64,000 bases of DNA from Metellina segmentata (lineage: Eukaryota > Arthropoda > Arachnida > Araneae > Tetragnathidae). Made by a program: the position numbers and the translations under genes. The stretch is taken from the NCBI GenBank assembly GCA_947359465.1, contig OX375872.1, positions 128,189,337 to 128,253,336 on the forward strand, given 5' to 3'. Positions 27,678 to 48,899 of the stretch are shown here, one piece after another; the first letter of the stretch is position 1, and each line of letters starts with the position of its first letter. Under the pieces are notes generated by a model. The model worked only from the letters and a program-made list of their open reading frames with translations, was not told the origin of the DNA and made no database searches.

Positions 27678-29216
27678 CACTCACTGCCAAAAATTAAGCA
27701 CGTAGAGGAAAATGGTTATTTCAAGAAGCCAATCTGAATTTGAAAGGCTGCAATTATCTGCAGAGGTAGATGTAAGTATGCAAATGTGTTATGTAACAGC
27801 CAATCACGGTTTCGTGTCGAGAAATATACAAAAAAGGCAGTTGTATAAGAAGCTAGCATTGTGAAGGGTTAGAATAGTTGCATCTAAGTGCTGATAAAAA
27901 GTGTTCAGAACTTTCGTGCGATTAGTTTTCAAGCTAGATGTGTTTCTATGGCTCCCAGAAGACGAATGGCAGATAGTGAGCGGTCTGTGGGACGCCTTGA
28001 ATCAGGGCAATCAATCACTGATGTTGCTCTTTTTCGGCGTTCATCATTCCGTCATTTCATGATTATGGAAACAATTCGAAACAAGGTAAACAGTTGTCCG
28101 AAGACCTGTGACCGTCCTCCCAAGGGTTACGACCCCCGCAGAAGGTCGATATATTGATGCTGTAACGAAGCGGAATCGAAGAGCGACCTCCACATGGGTG
28201 ACATCTATGGTTGCAGCGTCCATTCCATAGATGTTGTCGTCCATTCCATGATTCCTGTGCACCGAAGGCTACACATGAATGGACTATATGCCTGGGTACC
28301 ACGAGTTTGTGTTCCTCTATCCGTCCAATCCAGAGGGGCACGATTAAAGTGGTGTCGGCAACATGTGAAATAGACTGTGTAAGATTGGGCTAACATTATG
28401 TTCACGGATGAGTGAGTCGAGATTTGCCCTGGAGTCAGATGACAAACGAGTAAGGGTCTGGAGAGAACAAGGCACACGCAATCGACCCCAGAGCATCATC
28501 GATCATCACGCATTCCGAGGTGGAAGTGCGGGCCAGGATTTCGTTGGGGTATCTCACCGACCTGGATCTATGGAAGGGGTTCTGTGACGGCTGTTCGGTA
28601 TCGGGATGAAGTCCTAGAACCCATTATGAGATTGTACGCTGCAGCAATTGGTCCTTCTTTCGTTTTAATGAATGCTAATGCACGTCCTCACAGAGCTGGC
28701 ATCATCGATGACTACCTGGAGAGTGAGGGGATTGCGCTTATGGTATAGCCGGCGTTCTCGCTCGACCTTAATCCCATTAATTGTAAATCTTTGGAATGCC
28801 CTCGGCCGTGCTGTGTCTGCACGTTACCTACCCCTAGCATAGCTACTCTCACAGAGTTGCAAACTGCTCTACAGGAGGAATGGCGATTACTTGACTGGGG
28901 TGGTCGATCACTTCATGGAAAACATGGTCACACTCTGTAACCTTTGTATGAGAATAAGGGGTGGTCTCATACCCTATTAATGTCGTTTTTGTTTATTTGT
29001 TTGGATTTAAACATAATTTTGTAAGTGACTTCAATATGACTTCATCTTATAATTTATGAAAATTCAATATTCTTTTCATCTTTGTATTTAATTCTTTGTT
29101 TTTTTTCATGCATAAAACCTATTTGCTAATTTCCTGCTGTATTTAGTGTCAATCAAAGCTGTACTTGTCGTTTTTTTCGCATTTTACCTTTTGTGCTTAA
29201 CTTTAGGCAGTGAGTG
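27678..29216 (+). mobile_element. Tc1-like transposon
   Basis: The ends CACTCACTGCCAAAAATTAA and the inverse of TTAACTTTAGGCAGTGAGTG match over about 23 bp and are flanked by TA. The length of 1539 bp is normal for Tc1 elements. One decayed transposase gene lies inside. Confidence 0.9.
27947..28900 (+). pseudogene. Tc1 transposase, inactive
   Basis: The N-terminus MAPRRRMADSERSVGRLESG then QSITDVALF is the paired-like helix-turn-helix of Tc1 enzymes. It continues through many frameshifts: CRQHVK, NIMFTDE (first catalytic Asp, about 28393), VTAVRYRDEVLEPIMRLYAA, NANARPHRAGIIDDYLESEG (28670-28730) and PAFSLDLNPIN. In relatives the third block reads DDNARPH; here the second catalytic Asp is lost (NANARPH). 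At least five stops are present. Confidence 0.88.
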
Positions 29217-30920
29217 TATTAAAGAGGAATAAAATTACTTCCCTAGAACCAGTATTAATTAAAGTTTAATCAATAACCATTTCTTTCTCTAATATGATTG
29301 AAAACTATTGACTAAAATTAATCGTGACTAATGATTGTTTAGTTTTAGTTTTAATCAAGTAATCATACGCCTAAAAATCATAATTGAAATTGCGCCTCCA
29401 TTGAACATTCTGAATGTAGTAAAAACAGGATCTGCCCTTTGTAGAACTTGCTTTGGCCACAAATACTACCCATGCATATCCCTTCATTTTATACATTTTA
29501 CATACATTATTACAAAAGTACAAGTAGACACTCCATTCTTATTTATATAGATACAATAAGAGTATTAATTTTCAAACATAGGAACTGTTTTTCTGCTTAT
29601 TGCAGTACAAATTACTTTTCACATTTCCTTCACCTTTATTATCCGGGTCTGATGCAATGGTTCTAGTGCCTTCCTTCCCTATTAACTATCTTACTTCTTG
29701 TGAATTGCTAAAGTTAATTTACATTTGTATGGATTAAGGAAATTATGTATATAAGTTTTCATCACAAAAGTGTTTTATGAACGCGTTTGACAAAATGTTT
29801 TAAAGACATGAGAACTTTAAATCTAATTATCTTCAAAAAAAATTTCAGCTATCCTTTAAGCCCCAGTGTTTTACAGCATGGAACACCTAACTTGACTCGC
29901 ATCTCAAATCGTTAAATTCTACTGTAAATGAATACAAATATGTTCATTTTGTAATTTCAACTTCCCTTTTCAATAATAGATGGCAGCACAAAATAAATCG
30001 ATAGATAACTTTTAATTATTTTGCTTTATTCAAAACACTAATTTTCAATGGCAGGCAACTTTTTTTGTGATACAAAAAAAAAAAATTGCCTGAAAAAATA
30101 TTTCTGTGCTTTGTTGTTGACAGTAGTCCAAAGTATTTATTCCATATTATTTAAAAAAATTTTATACTAAAACCATACGTATAATGAATGAATGAAAAAG
30201 GGTATTTATTCCATCCACTGGAACACTGTGGAGTTATGAGTGCTCCGTAGCCACTGAGCAATAACACGTGATCACGTCGGAACATCAGGTTTACGACGTT
30301 GCTTTTCTCCTTTTGGGGACTTCTCAAGCTATGAAATGGTGCGTGGGTGTGTTCGTTGTCTTGGAAGGGGACACGGGGGCCTCTCACATTTTGTGGGGTG
30401 CTTTCTTTCTTTCAGGATTTTATCAATGCTCGAGCCATCTCTACAAAGAGCTGCGCGCATGTTTTGCTCTCGCTTTTGAATTTTGCTACCTTTCATTTTA
30501 TGCAATTGTAGATATTTTTTTGATTATATATATTTTAGAGCTTATTTTTTTATAGTACGTAAATATGCTTTCAAAAGTTTCACGAAAGTAAAAAATAAGT
30601 TTTTATACATATTTTTGCAAATAGTTTTTTGTAATATTATTTTTGTAATAATTAATAAAAAGGAATATTTCACATATAATATCAAGAAAAATATATAATA
30701 AAGTTTTTTTTTTAGTAGGGGGTGGGGGGCTATAGTAGCAGGCTTTCTTGTGGTACACCCTGGTTCATGCTAAATTTGCTACACATGTATAATACAGTGT
30801 TTCCTCATTCTTATGCAAAAGCTTTTACTCATTTTTGCGCTCAACGCAATGCTTGCTTAGCCGCACTTTTCAGAGCTCTAGTGTCCCAGTGTTCCTTTGA
30901 CGTATAATGTTTTTAAGTTT
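29217..30920. other. No gene recognised; AT-rich
   Basis: A somewhat GC-richer patch at 30195-30480 contains frames on both strands (30151-30387 -, 30268-30555 +) without a motif I can name. The rest is AT-rich spacer. Confidence 0.4.
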
Positions 30921-30924
30921 CATA

Positions 30925-31411
30925 AAAAGCTTATCCGCCGTGGCTTTGTATCACATTTTGTTGGATACCGGGACACATTGGAATTGTGGGCAACGAACTG
31001 GCTGATGCCGTTGCAAAAAATGCCATATCTCCATTCAACCTTCGCTTTCCATTCCACGATTTCCGTAGCATTGTACGAGATATTGTATAGAAAGAGTAGC
31101 GCGAAGATTGGAGTGAACAAATCAACAATACATTTTTACATCTACCCGACCATCTCACTTCAACTTTCACTTCCATCTCGACGTTTCGACGTTCTAGAAT
31201 CACTCATGATTTCTATTGGTCAACGATACCGGACCATCGTTCCAACTCAGCCTTTCCATTAGTCACATTTTAACATCTTGTTCTGGTCTTAGAAAGTTTT
31301 TCCAATTTTACCATCTATTTCATCTGATTTGTTGTATCATCACCACTTGCGTTTGGCGCAGCTTGTCCGCTATTGGACCTTGCGCCATAAAACCCAAATC
31401 AACCAACCAAC
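30925..31411 (+). pseudogene. LINE RNase H end, C-terminal domain and stem-loop tail
   Basis: WIPGHIGIVGNELADAVAKN (about 30959-31020) is the RNase H end of an I-type LINE. It is followed after a stop by DHRSNSAFPLVTF and other C-terminal residues. The copy ends with TTTGGCGCAGCTTGTCC, GGACCTTGCGCCATAAAACC and CAACCAACC, where GGCGCA and TGCGCC pair to form a hairpin. It is the clearest copy of the tail in the window. Confidence 0.85.
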
Positions 31412-31984
31412 GTAAAAGTTGCATTCAAAATCTAATTCTAACGTCTTATGAAAGGTAGAGTGAAGACATACCAATGTGCCAATCATGCTCACTCATTGGT
31501 CCGACGGATATGGACAGCTCACAGTGGCGCTTAGAAGTAAACTACGTTTACGTTCAAGTATATCGTTCATGCTTGTACGCCAATCCGAATCCGCCATACA
31601 TCCGTCAAACCAATGATCAATCGTTTTAGTGACGAATCCAGTTATGATAGAGGACTCGGATTGAAGACAAGTGTAAATTCTACGGTATAATATGAGCCTT
31701 TAGTGCTTAAGTTGGTAGGTTGTGTTGAAACTCAAATGCTCACCAGAAGGCGCTGCGTGCACTCTGACGTGTGATAGTTGTTGAATCTCTAGTCAATACT
31801 GCTTGTGTGAGAAATGTGACGCCATGATCAATATTCTGTGTTTCATTGTGTTGTCTTTGTTGTTTTTTGTGATGTTGTGTTTGTGTCAAATAAAGGATAA
31901 AAAGGATAAAGCCTAGATTGTCTTTCCCGTCTGACAGGTAAGAGAACCTTTTGAAATTCATTTAAGAACCGTGCGAATTAGAAG

Positions 31985-32150
31985 TTGTATCAGGTTGCAT
32001 TGAGCCTTATGGCACAAGGGCCATATTTGGCCAAGCTTTGCCAAAGACAGGCAAGACAGACGAACGTCAAGTAATTAACAAACATACAAAATGTACCATA
32101 CAAATGTTTCACTGATGCAGAATAGAGAAATATGATAGCGGCTTCGGATT
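31985..32150 (-). mobile_element. SINE2 fragment with LINE-type tail
   Basis: On the - strand it reads TTTGGCAAAGCTTGGCC, then GGCCCTTGTGCCATAAGGC, then TCAATGCAACC, the same tail as the LINE at 31350. The SINE2 core follows at the right (TTTCACTGATGCAGAATAGAG). Confidence 0.65.
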
Positions 32151-32584
32151 GATGACAAGTGTGAATGCAAGGGTGTAAGCATAGAGGAAATATAAAAGTA
32201 CAGTGAGCAATGATGAACCTTTACTGTGCCCAGGAACATGTGTTTAACAGTAGTAGTGACGTGACCCTTAGACTACTTTCATCTGCCAGGTGAAAACGAA
32301 CATTCATCATCTGATTAGTTCACGGGACAGTAGAAAACGCCTAGCCATTGATTCATCATCTGATTGGTCCACGCGACATGGTAAAGTTTAGCGATTTTAC
32401 CATTTTTGTCGCTACTCCATAGAAATGAGCATTCACCAATCTATCCTTTCATAAGATGTTAGATCACCAAACGAGGCGATAAGATGTCAAGTCAGACAAC
32501 TCAGTCAATTTTCACAGAACTTTTTGAAGCTTCTCTCAATCGCAACGCCGAGATTACTTATATTTCACGTGTATGTTATAAATG

Positions 32585-32825
32585 AACCTTTAGAGCTTGA
32601 GTTGGCTGGTTGTATCGAGTTCTAAGGAGCAATGACTGCATTCGGACCAATACGACAGACAAATTGAAGCAATGTATAATCACACGCGATGAAAGTTTTG
32701 CTGATACAGAAGAGAGAAATACATCTAGTGTGTAATCAAACCCTGACAGGAATCAAACCTGTGTCGTCTACAACTCACAAGTTGGTGGCGCAGTGGACAA
32801 ACCCATTGTGCCACGGCGACCCATT
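32585..32825 (-). mobile_element. SINE2 copy with tRNA-like head
   Basis: The head at the right reads, on the - strand, TGGCACAATGGGTTTGTCC (A box) and GGTTTGATTCC (B box), as expected of a polymerase III promoter. The core AAGTTTTGCTGATACAGAAG and a diverged tail (TTGCTCCTTAGAACTCG) follow. Length is about 240 bp. Confidence 0.7.
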
Positions 32826-33024
32826 TAGTGCTTAAGAAAACCTCAATATAAAAAAAAATTTCGTGGAAATAAATTTGATTTTGGAAAATAAGAATACCAT
32901 TTGTCTGTTGATTAGAGGACAAAATCGGTCGACTAGTTGATAAGTGGTACGTATACAAGTATTATATCAGAATAGTGGATAATTTTGGGCAATAAATAAT
33001 TTTATCTTGATTACAGAGTCTACG

Positions 33025-42424
<9,400 letters not shown>

Positions 42425-44390
42425 AACCTTTTATTAAAAATACACTTGTACGAATGTTTGATCATCAAATATTTGATTAAAAATTTATGATTTGCAACGT
42501 ATCTAGTAGTATTTTTATTTAACACTTTTTAAAAGGGACATTAAGTTTTAAAAATCACCGAAATCGTTTATTTAATTTTGGAGGTGAAATGAATAGATAT
42601 CAAACTCTGTAGATCGATAAAAGAATTTTCCAATTACGACCAGTTTTCATGTAGTTACATATACGGCACAAAACAAATAATGGATAAGTAGAGCAAGTCT
42701 GCTTCACAAACGCGCTTTTCTCTAAAGTTGAAATTAAAAATGGATTTCTGATGATAGAATGATACCAAAAATTGTTACCTCTTATTTAATAGTAAAAATT
42801 ATAAATTATGCAGCTTAATTTGCATACAGTATTTTTGATAGAAATAAGAAATAATTAAAGCCATCATTATTTTGTATTGAAATTCAGTTGCCTAGGTATC
42901 ACGAATTGCTTTATTAGATTTTTGTCCACCTGGTATCTTTGCTGCTGAAAGATTGCTGCATTTATTGAAGAAAAGAAACCAATTCCTTCATCACATGTCC
43001 AGTGAGAAGTTCTACATTGGTGTGTGTAACTCTTTAAAACAAAATGAAACAAATTCGAAAAACGTAAAAGTAAAATATAGAAATACATGGTTTAATTTTA
43101 AAAACATTGGAATGGATAGGTACGAAATTAAAGAATGACATCAGAGAAAAAAATGTTTTCAAATTGAAAACATGTCGCTCTACAAAAATAGCCATGTGTA
43201 GTAAACAGCTTCTAAATAAGTGAAAAATTGTTTCAAAACCATATAGTGAAACCAATCCATATCAAAGGCGAGCCTGAATTTAATCACAGCTCAAAGGTAT
43301 AAAATAATAAGTTATTAATTAATAACATAGTTCTTATTGCCTTTTAAGTTTTACAAATCTTTTATTTTCTCCAAATTTTCATCTTCTAAAAATAAGTGCA
43401 GATACTGGTATGATACATCAATATCACAATTCACACCTTTTTCTCTATGCTCTTCGATTGCTGCTTCAATTTTAGAAAAAGTTCATTTATCTGTAAGGAA
43501 GTCAGAACATTAATTATGAAATTAAAACAAATTATGTGTGAATAAATAAAGTATAAAAATATTTTTAATAAATAAAATCAGTATAAAATTTATAAATGAA
43601 TCTGGAGTACACTGAACATAAATATGGAGTTTTAATTAAAAACGCATGGCATTGAGCATCAGAAATTTTCCAAGATTAAATTGTGTTTGTGTCATTGTTA
43701 ACGCTTTCGTTGGCTTTTGATTTCTCTTTTGAATACTCTTAGGCCCTGTTCACATGAGGGTTTTTGACGCGCGTTTGATAAGAAATTTTTGATCGTTGCT
43801 TGTGTACACCATTTCCGCATTTTTCAAGATCAGTTTCCAAAAGGTATTAAATTGTGTTTTTTATCCCCCTAATCCAAGTTAATCCAGTGTAAGAACAGAA
43901 AACATTATCGTCACTAGTTTTGCAGAAAATGTTTCAGTAAAGTTCTTTTTTTAAAAAAATAATTAAAAATACTTTTAATAGGCGCATTGACAAAAGGTGC
44001 CCACGATTCCAAAGATAACATTTCAAATATTCAGAAACACATAAAATCTCAAAATGGACTCTGAGGTCATTTTTTGTCTTCCGGTCCCCTTTAAAAAAAG
44101 GATAAAAATCTTGATTTTCCAACCTAATATTAATTTTCCTGTAGTCACAAGGGCCTAGATTTGGTTTTCTTTGGAATGTATAAAAATGACCAGTAAAATG
44201 CATGAAACGATCTAAAATATATTGAAAATGACGTAAAATTTTATTTGATATTCTTCGGATTTGTACAACAGTTCCCTAATTGCCTGTGGATAAAGTGTCT
44301 TTGAACTGAAATCCTTATACATAAATGAATGCAATATAACCGACTTTCTGACCAAAAAAGTGAATACCTAAACAGGAAATTCTTTTGTAA
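42425..44390. other. No gene seen; AT-rich 3' flank of the tetraspanin
   Basis: Includes the probable 3' UTR at its left. The short frames (42867-43255, 43934-44203) have no family motif. GGCCCTGTTCACATGAGGG near 43742 resembles a DNA-transposon end, but no partner end was found. Confidence 0.45.
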
Positions 44391-45425
44391 CACATCGTAT
44401 ACGATACGCTCTAGTACAAATGCCGGAGCAGCAGGAAACGAGGTTCCGTAAAACGCCTTTTTGTAAGTGTTACCGATCAGACCTCATCCGGGGAGAGGGA
44501 ATAAGATACTCAACGGTCATTTTCGCTTTTAAGCGATTTGGCGGTACCAAGGGCAGGGGTATATCCTTGCTCAAGTAACGGTGACAACCTCCTCGCTGTG
44601 CTGCTTGGGAATCTACTGAGCTGACCTCAGATCAAGCTAATAATCACACGTTTACGCCGGTCCCTCGGCAGCTAACGCAATAATAACGGCGAATTTGAGG
44701 ATAAGGAGAGCTGCACAACCATAATACTCACCGATACACTGCTCAAACCACCGATACTACGAGAAAACAGCCGGGGCTCCAAAAAACTCGATACCCTCGG
44801 GTTCGAATGGAGTGGTCCAAACCATGCTTCTTGTCCCCGAATAAGTAAGCGCCCACAGACTCCAGCCTGTTCTGGCCGTCGGTTGAGAATAAGAAGTAAC
44901 AATCCCATGTGTCCCGATCTCAGTATCGACAGACCAACTGCCGAAGGCGGTTCTCTAGCTGTATCTCTTGAGAACGAATAGAGAAACCACCACCTCTTCT
45001 TTCCCTGAAGAAAAGAGCTTCTTGTTCCCGAACAGGGAAAGCCCCATCCGCCCCAGCAGGTAATAATAGGCGATTTGAGGATAAGACATAACAATTCTCA
45101 AGTGTCCTGATCTCGATTCCGCTAAAGATGATAATTGGAAGTGGGGCTCCAGACGTATCTCTCTAGATCGAATGGAGAAGGCCTCTATCTCTTATTTTAT
45201 ATGGTTCACGTCGGAGGTGCAATGTGTCTCAAAACATGCCGAAATCGACGCACACCTGAACCTAACCGAGAAGATCGGAGAGATATCGGTCTACTAGCCC
45301 GGTCGAGCGACTATTGATCTTTCAACTCGGAACCATCCCAAATTATCAAAGCGTGCAAAAATGAGCGGATCATCATTTCTCTGGAGATCTTTAGAAATCT
45401 CCCGAGACCTACTCACAACGCTCTC
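44390..45425. other. GC-richer patch of unknown nature with internal duplication
   Basis: This kilobase is visibly richer in G and C than its surroundings. TTTGAGGATAAG occurs at 44694 and 45072, followed each time by CAA(C/T)(C/T)(A/C)T, CTCAnnTGTCC(C/T)GATCTC-like and GGGGCTCCA blocks, suggesting a ~375-bp duplication. Frames exist (44672-45094 -, 140 codons), but I recognise no domain. It may be the leader of an unknown retroelement. Confidence 0.5.
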
Positions 45426-45429
45426 AGCG

Positions 45430-46075
45430 TCACCAGGCCCTCCTGGCCTTGGGCAAATTTGTGACTGAGAAACTTACGCCTCGCCCATCGAGCTCCTTGA
45501 CTGCTCTCTCCGCCGGTACCAGGTAAGTTAGTAAGTACCTTTTTAAGTAGAGTGATGATACGTTGACTGTTGGCTTGAGACGGTTACGTAGTTCCAGAAG
45601 ATTACGCGGTACGGGTGATGTGGTAACATCACGTCCAATGCCATCCCAAACATTCTTGATTGGGGGCAGGTCCTGCGAGCATGTCGGCCTTGATAACATA
45701 TCGTTGTATCGTAGACAAGCTCTAGAGACGGCAACATAACGGGATCGAGTATTGTTTTGTTGAAAAAGCGGATGAACCTGGGAGTTCAGGAATGGAAGCT
45801 TAACTGTCTGTAAAATTTCTTGTACGTAATGCTGGCCTGTCAAATAACCCATAACGAATACCAAAAATTATTTGGCATCATATGCAATTGCACCCCAAAC
45901 CATGACACCAGGTCTTCTGGACGTTGAATTTTGGCGCTGACCACGCTGCTTCCACACACGGATTCGATTGCCGTTTTTCCCCCAGACAGAAGCGGAATTT
46001 GTCAGTGAGGACCACTCGATGCCATTTGACTCCCCATGTCCGTCTGATTTTTTCTGAATTTTTTCCGTCTGAAAT
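45430..46075 (-). pseudogene. Tc1 transposase, C-terminal half
   Basis: On the - strand, SNGIEWSSLTNSASVWG with NRIRVWKQRGQRQNSTSRRP and GVMVWGAIAYDAK match the Tc1 DDE core after the first Asp, which reads Asn here (LTNSAS for the usual FSDESR). QQNNTRSRYVAVSRACLRY stands for the QDNARPH block, and IKNVWDGIGRD for the end. The N-terminal half lies at 51980-52445 on the same strand. The BEL element sits between. Confidence 0.8.
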
Positions 46076-46086
46076 TTTAGGATCAA

Positions 46087-46490
46087 ATGAAACTTACATT
46101 CAATTCGCGTCAAGGTTAACTAGTAGTTGGGATTACTACCTAAAACTGAGAAAGGTTGATACATTTGAAACTTTAAACCAGCTCATTGTTTCTGACAGGA
46201 TTTTTCAAAATTTAGATAAAGAGACAGCGTCTCACATCAGTGTGAGACAAATGGGCAATTGGTTTACTCCTACGGAGTTGGGCAGAGAAGTAGATTTATA
46301 TTTTACATCGCGCGGGAAACCCCTCGACTATTCAAATGTTAATAATAGAAATAATCATTCTAAAAGTGTGTCAAAAGTGTTTTTATCTGATTTAAAGAGT
46401 TCCAAATGTGCATTTTGTAATCAAAATAATCATGCTATCTTTAAATGCTCTGGTTATTTAGAATTATCTATAAGAGAGAGAGATTAGAAT
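46087..46490 (+). pseudogene. BEL gag fragment with SCAN-like segment and zinc knuckle
   Basis: The frame reads NETYIQFASRLTSSWDYYLK, then VDTFETLNQLIVSDRIFQNL and WFTPTELGREVDLYFTSRG, a helical pattern close to SCAN and to the Gypsy gag at 10272-11012. CAFCNQNNHAIFKC (C-X2-C-X4-H-X4-C) follows near 46407-46450. The N-terminal part of Gag is missing. A stop at about 46487 ends the frame, and the sequence to 46745 continues the knuckle region in other frames. Confidence 0.75.
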
Positions 46491-46744
46491 TTGTAAAAAA
46501 GAATAACCTTTGTTTTAAGTGTCTTCAGTGTCCACAAGGTTCAAAATTGTAGGTCTAATTATTCTTGCTATAAATGTAAGAAAAATCACCACATATCATT
46601 ACACTTTAACTCTGAACAAACTCAAGTGGAGTCCGACTGTAAAAATTCTCATATTTCAAACCGCAATCAGAGAAGTGACAACACGACTCAATCCCATCTG
46701 TAGCAGCTGCAGAGTTTGTCCCAAGTCAAAATAGTGAGGAAAAG

Positions 46745-47665
46745 ATATTTGCAGGTACTAGTTACGTTGGAGACATCAGTCAGACAGTGCTGTTATCCAC
46801 TGCACTTTGTTATTTGAAAGATGAATATGGAAATAAATTTCCAGTTAGGGCGTTTTTAGATGTGGGATCAATGAGTCATTTTGTCACTTCAAGCTGTGTG
46901 GAAAGATTAGGTTTAAAAAAGGATAAGATCAACATTGTGGTATCTGGATTAAGTGATACAAATATGACTATTAATTCTAAAATTTCTGCTCAGTTATTAA
47001 ATGAGTCGGAGAGTTATAAACGAGATTTGGATTTTCTGGTTGTTAAGAAAATTACAAATGTAACACCTGCTAAACTCCTTAAAATTAATTGCATAGGTAT
47101 GAATAATGTAGAGTTAGCAGATGAGAGATTCAATGTACCAGGTCGAATTGACTTATTACTTGGAGCAGAGATTTATTACGAGTTATTGAAACCGGGACAA
47201 ATATATCCCCCAGATTCTAAATTGGTACTTCAAAATACTGTTTTTGGGTATGTGATTGGAGGAAGCGTTTCAGTTACACATGCTAGTGGCTTACATTGTG
47301 GTCTAATAAGAGATAAAAGTTACTTAGATGAGGTTATGTCAAAATTTTGGGCGATAGAGAATGTTGAAAATGAAATTCCTAAAAGTAAGGAAACTTTAAT
47401 TTGCAATGATCATTTCAAGCAAAACCATACGAGAGATCAAACGGGACGATATATCGTTAAAATGCCGTTAAAAGATGATCCAATAATTTTGGGGAAATCT
47501 AAAGATATTGCAATTAAAAGGTTAAATTCATTATGGAATCGCCTTGGGAGGGATAACGATTATCTAAAATTATATAGAGATTTTTTTAATGAATACGAGG
47601 AAATGGGGCACATGAAAGAGATAGGCGATTTTGAGGAGCAAGAGTATTGCATTCCTCATATTTGA
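46745..47665 (+). pseudogene. BEL aspartic protease and start of RT
   Basis: The 292-codon frame has VRAFLDVGSMSHFVTSSCV, the BEL-type protease with catalytic Asp in LDxGS. Then come IDLLLGAEIYYELL and NTVFGYVIGG, and the RT entry region (ETLICNDHF, GRYIVKMPLKDD). It ends at a stop made by a 23-bp tandem duplication near 47638-47683. Confidence 0.85.
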
Positions 47666-48899
47666 GTATTACATTCCTCATATTGGGGTCTATAGGCCAG
47701 AGAAAACTACCAGTCGCCTTCGTGTCGTTTTCAATGCAAGTAGCTTGACGACGAAGGGAAATTCGTTGAACTCTCCCCAATACAGCGGAGGTGTCATTCA
47801 GGACGATCTCTTCTCAATAATGGTTAGGTTTCGAAAACATCCCACTGCGTTCACAGCTGATATTGAGAAGATGTTCCGTATGATTTGGATACACCCTAGC
47901 CAAAGAAAACTCCAACGAATTTGGTGGAAGAATGATTACAATGCCCCAATCAGAACTTACGAATTGAATACAGTCACTTATGGCGCGGTTAGTTCTCCAA
48001 ACCTGGCAACACAAACATTTCAGTAATTAGCTTTAGATGAAGCAGATAACTTCCCCCTAGCAGTGCCTATACTCATGAACGACTTCTACATGGATGATGT
48101 CCTGTCAGGCGCAGAGACACTGAGTGCTGCTAAGGATATTCAGCATCAACTTTCCGAGATTTTAGGAAAAGCTGGCATGAAACTCCACAAATGGTGTGCC
48201 AGCGATCGAGATCTTTTGTTCCATGAAGATGGAGAGTTTTCCTTCAACTTACCTGACGAAGTTAAGACTTTAGGCGTTTCATGGAACCCAAGAACTGATT
48301 CATTCTTTTTTAAAGTCAAAATAAGTGATGACAGTTGTACCAAGCGTTCGGTACTGGCTACGATAGCTCGTATTTTTCACCCCCTGGGACTTCTTGGACC
48401 TGTAATATCAAAAGCCAAGATTTTTGTACAGAATTTGTGGCTTCTCAAAATAGGTTGGGACGACGTTCTTCCCGAGAAAGAAGAGAAGATCTGGAGGAAA
48501 TTAGTCCAGTCGCTATCATTAGTCAACAATTTAGAAGTTAGCAGGTGTATACTTCTGAAAGATGCGGTAACTATAGAACTTCATGGGTTCTCTGATGCCT
48601 CAGAGAGCTGTTATGGATGCGTGGTATATATTAAAACCATCAGTTCATCTGGAGAAATCGCAGTTAGATTGATTGCCAGCAAGTCACGTGTTGCCCCCAT
48701 CAGACATACAACAATTCCTCGCCTTGAATTGTGTGGTGCAGTGTTGCTCGCCAAGTTAGTGACACGTATTCTTACTTCAATGAAGCTAGAAGTAAAGAAC
48801 ATATATTTGTGGTCTGATTCAACTATAGTCTTGGCTTGGATTCGTTCAGAGACGCTAAGCCTCAAGACTTTCGTTGCAAATCGAGTAGCAGCTATCTAG
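47666..48899 (+). pseudogene. BEL reverse transcriptase and RNase H
   Basis: RT motifs: RVVFNASSLTTKGNSLN, FTADIEKMFRMIWIHP (first catalytic Asp near 47857) and YMDDVLSG (48087-48110), split by one stop at 48024-48026. The Pao-type linker follows (TLGVSWNPRTDSFFFKV, IFHPLGLLGPVI). RNase H begins with GFSDASESCYGCVVYI and ends with LWSDSTIVLAWI. A stop follows at 48897. Confidence 0.9.

Noticed and set aside
43741..43765. DNA-transposon end (GGCCCTGTTCACATGAGG)
   Set aside because: No inverted partner or target duplication could be found nearby.
44672..45094. 140-codon frame on the - strand in the GC-richer patch
   Set aside because: No family motif, and the patch has an internal duplication that does not keep one frame.
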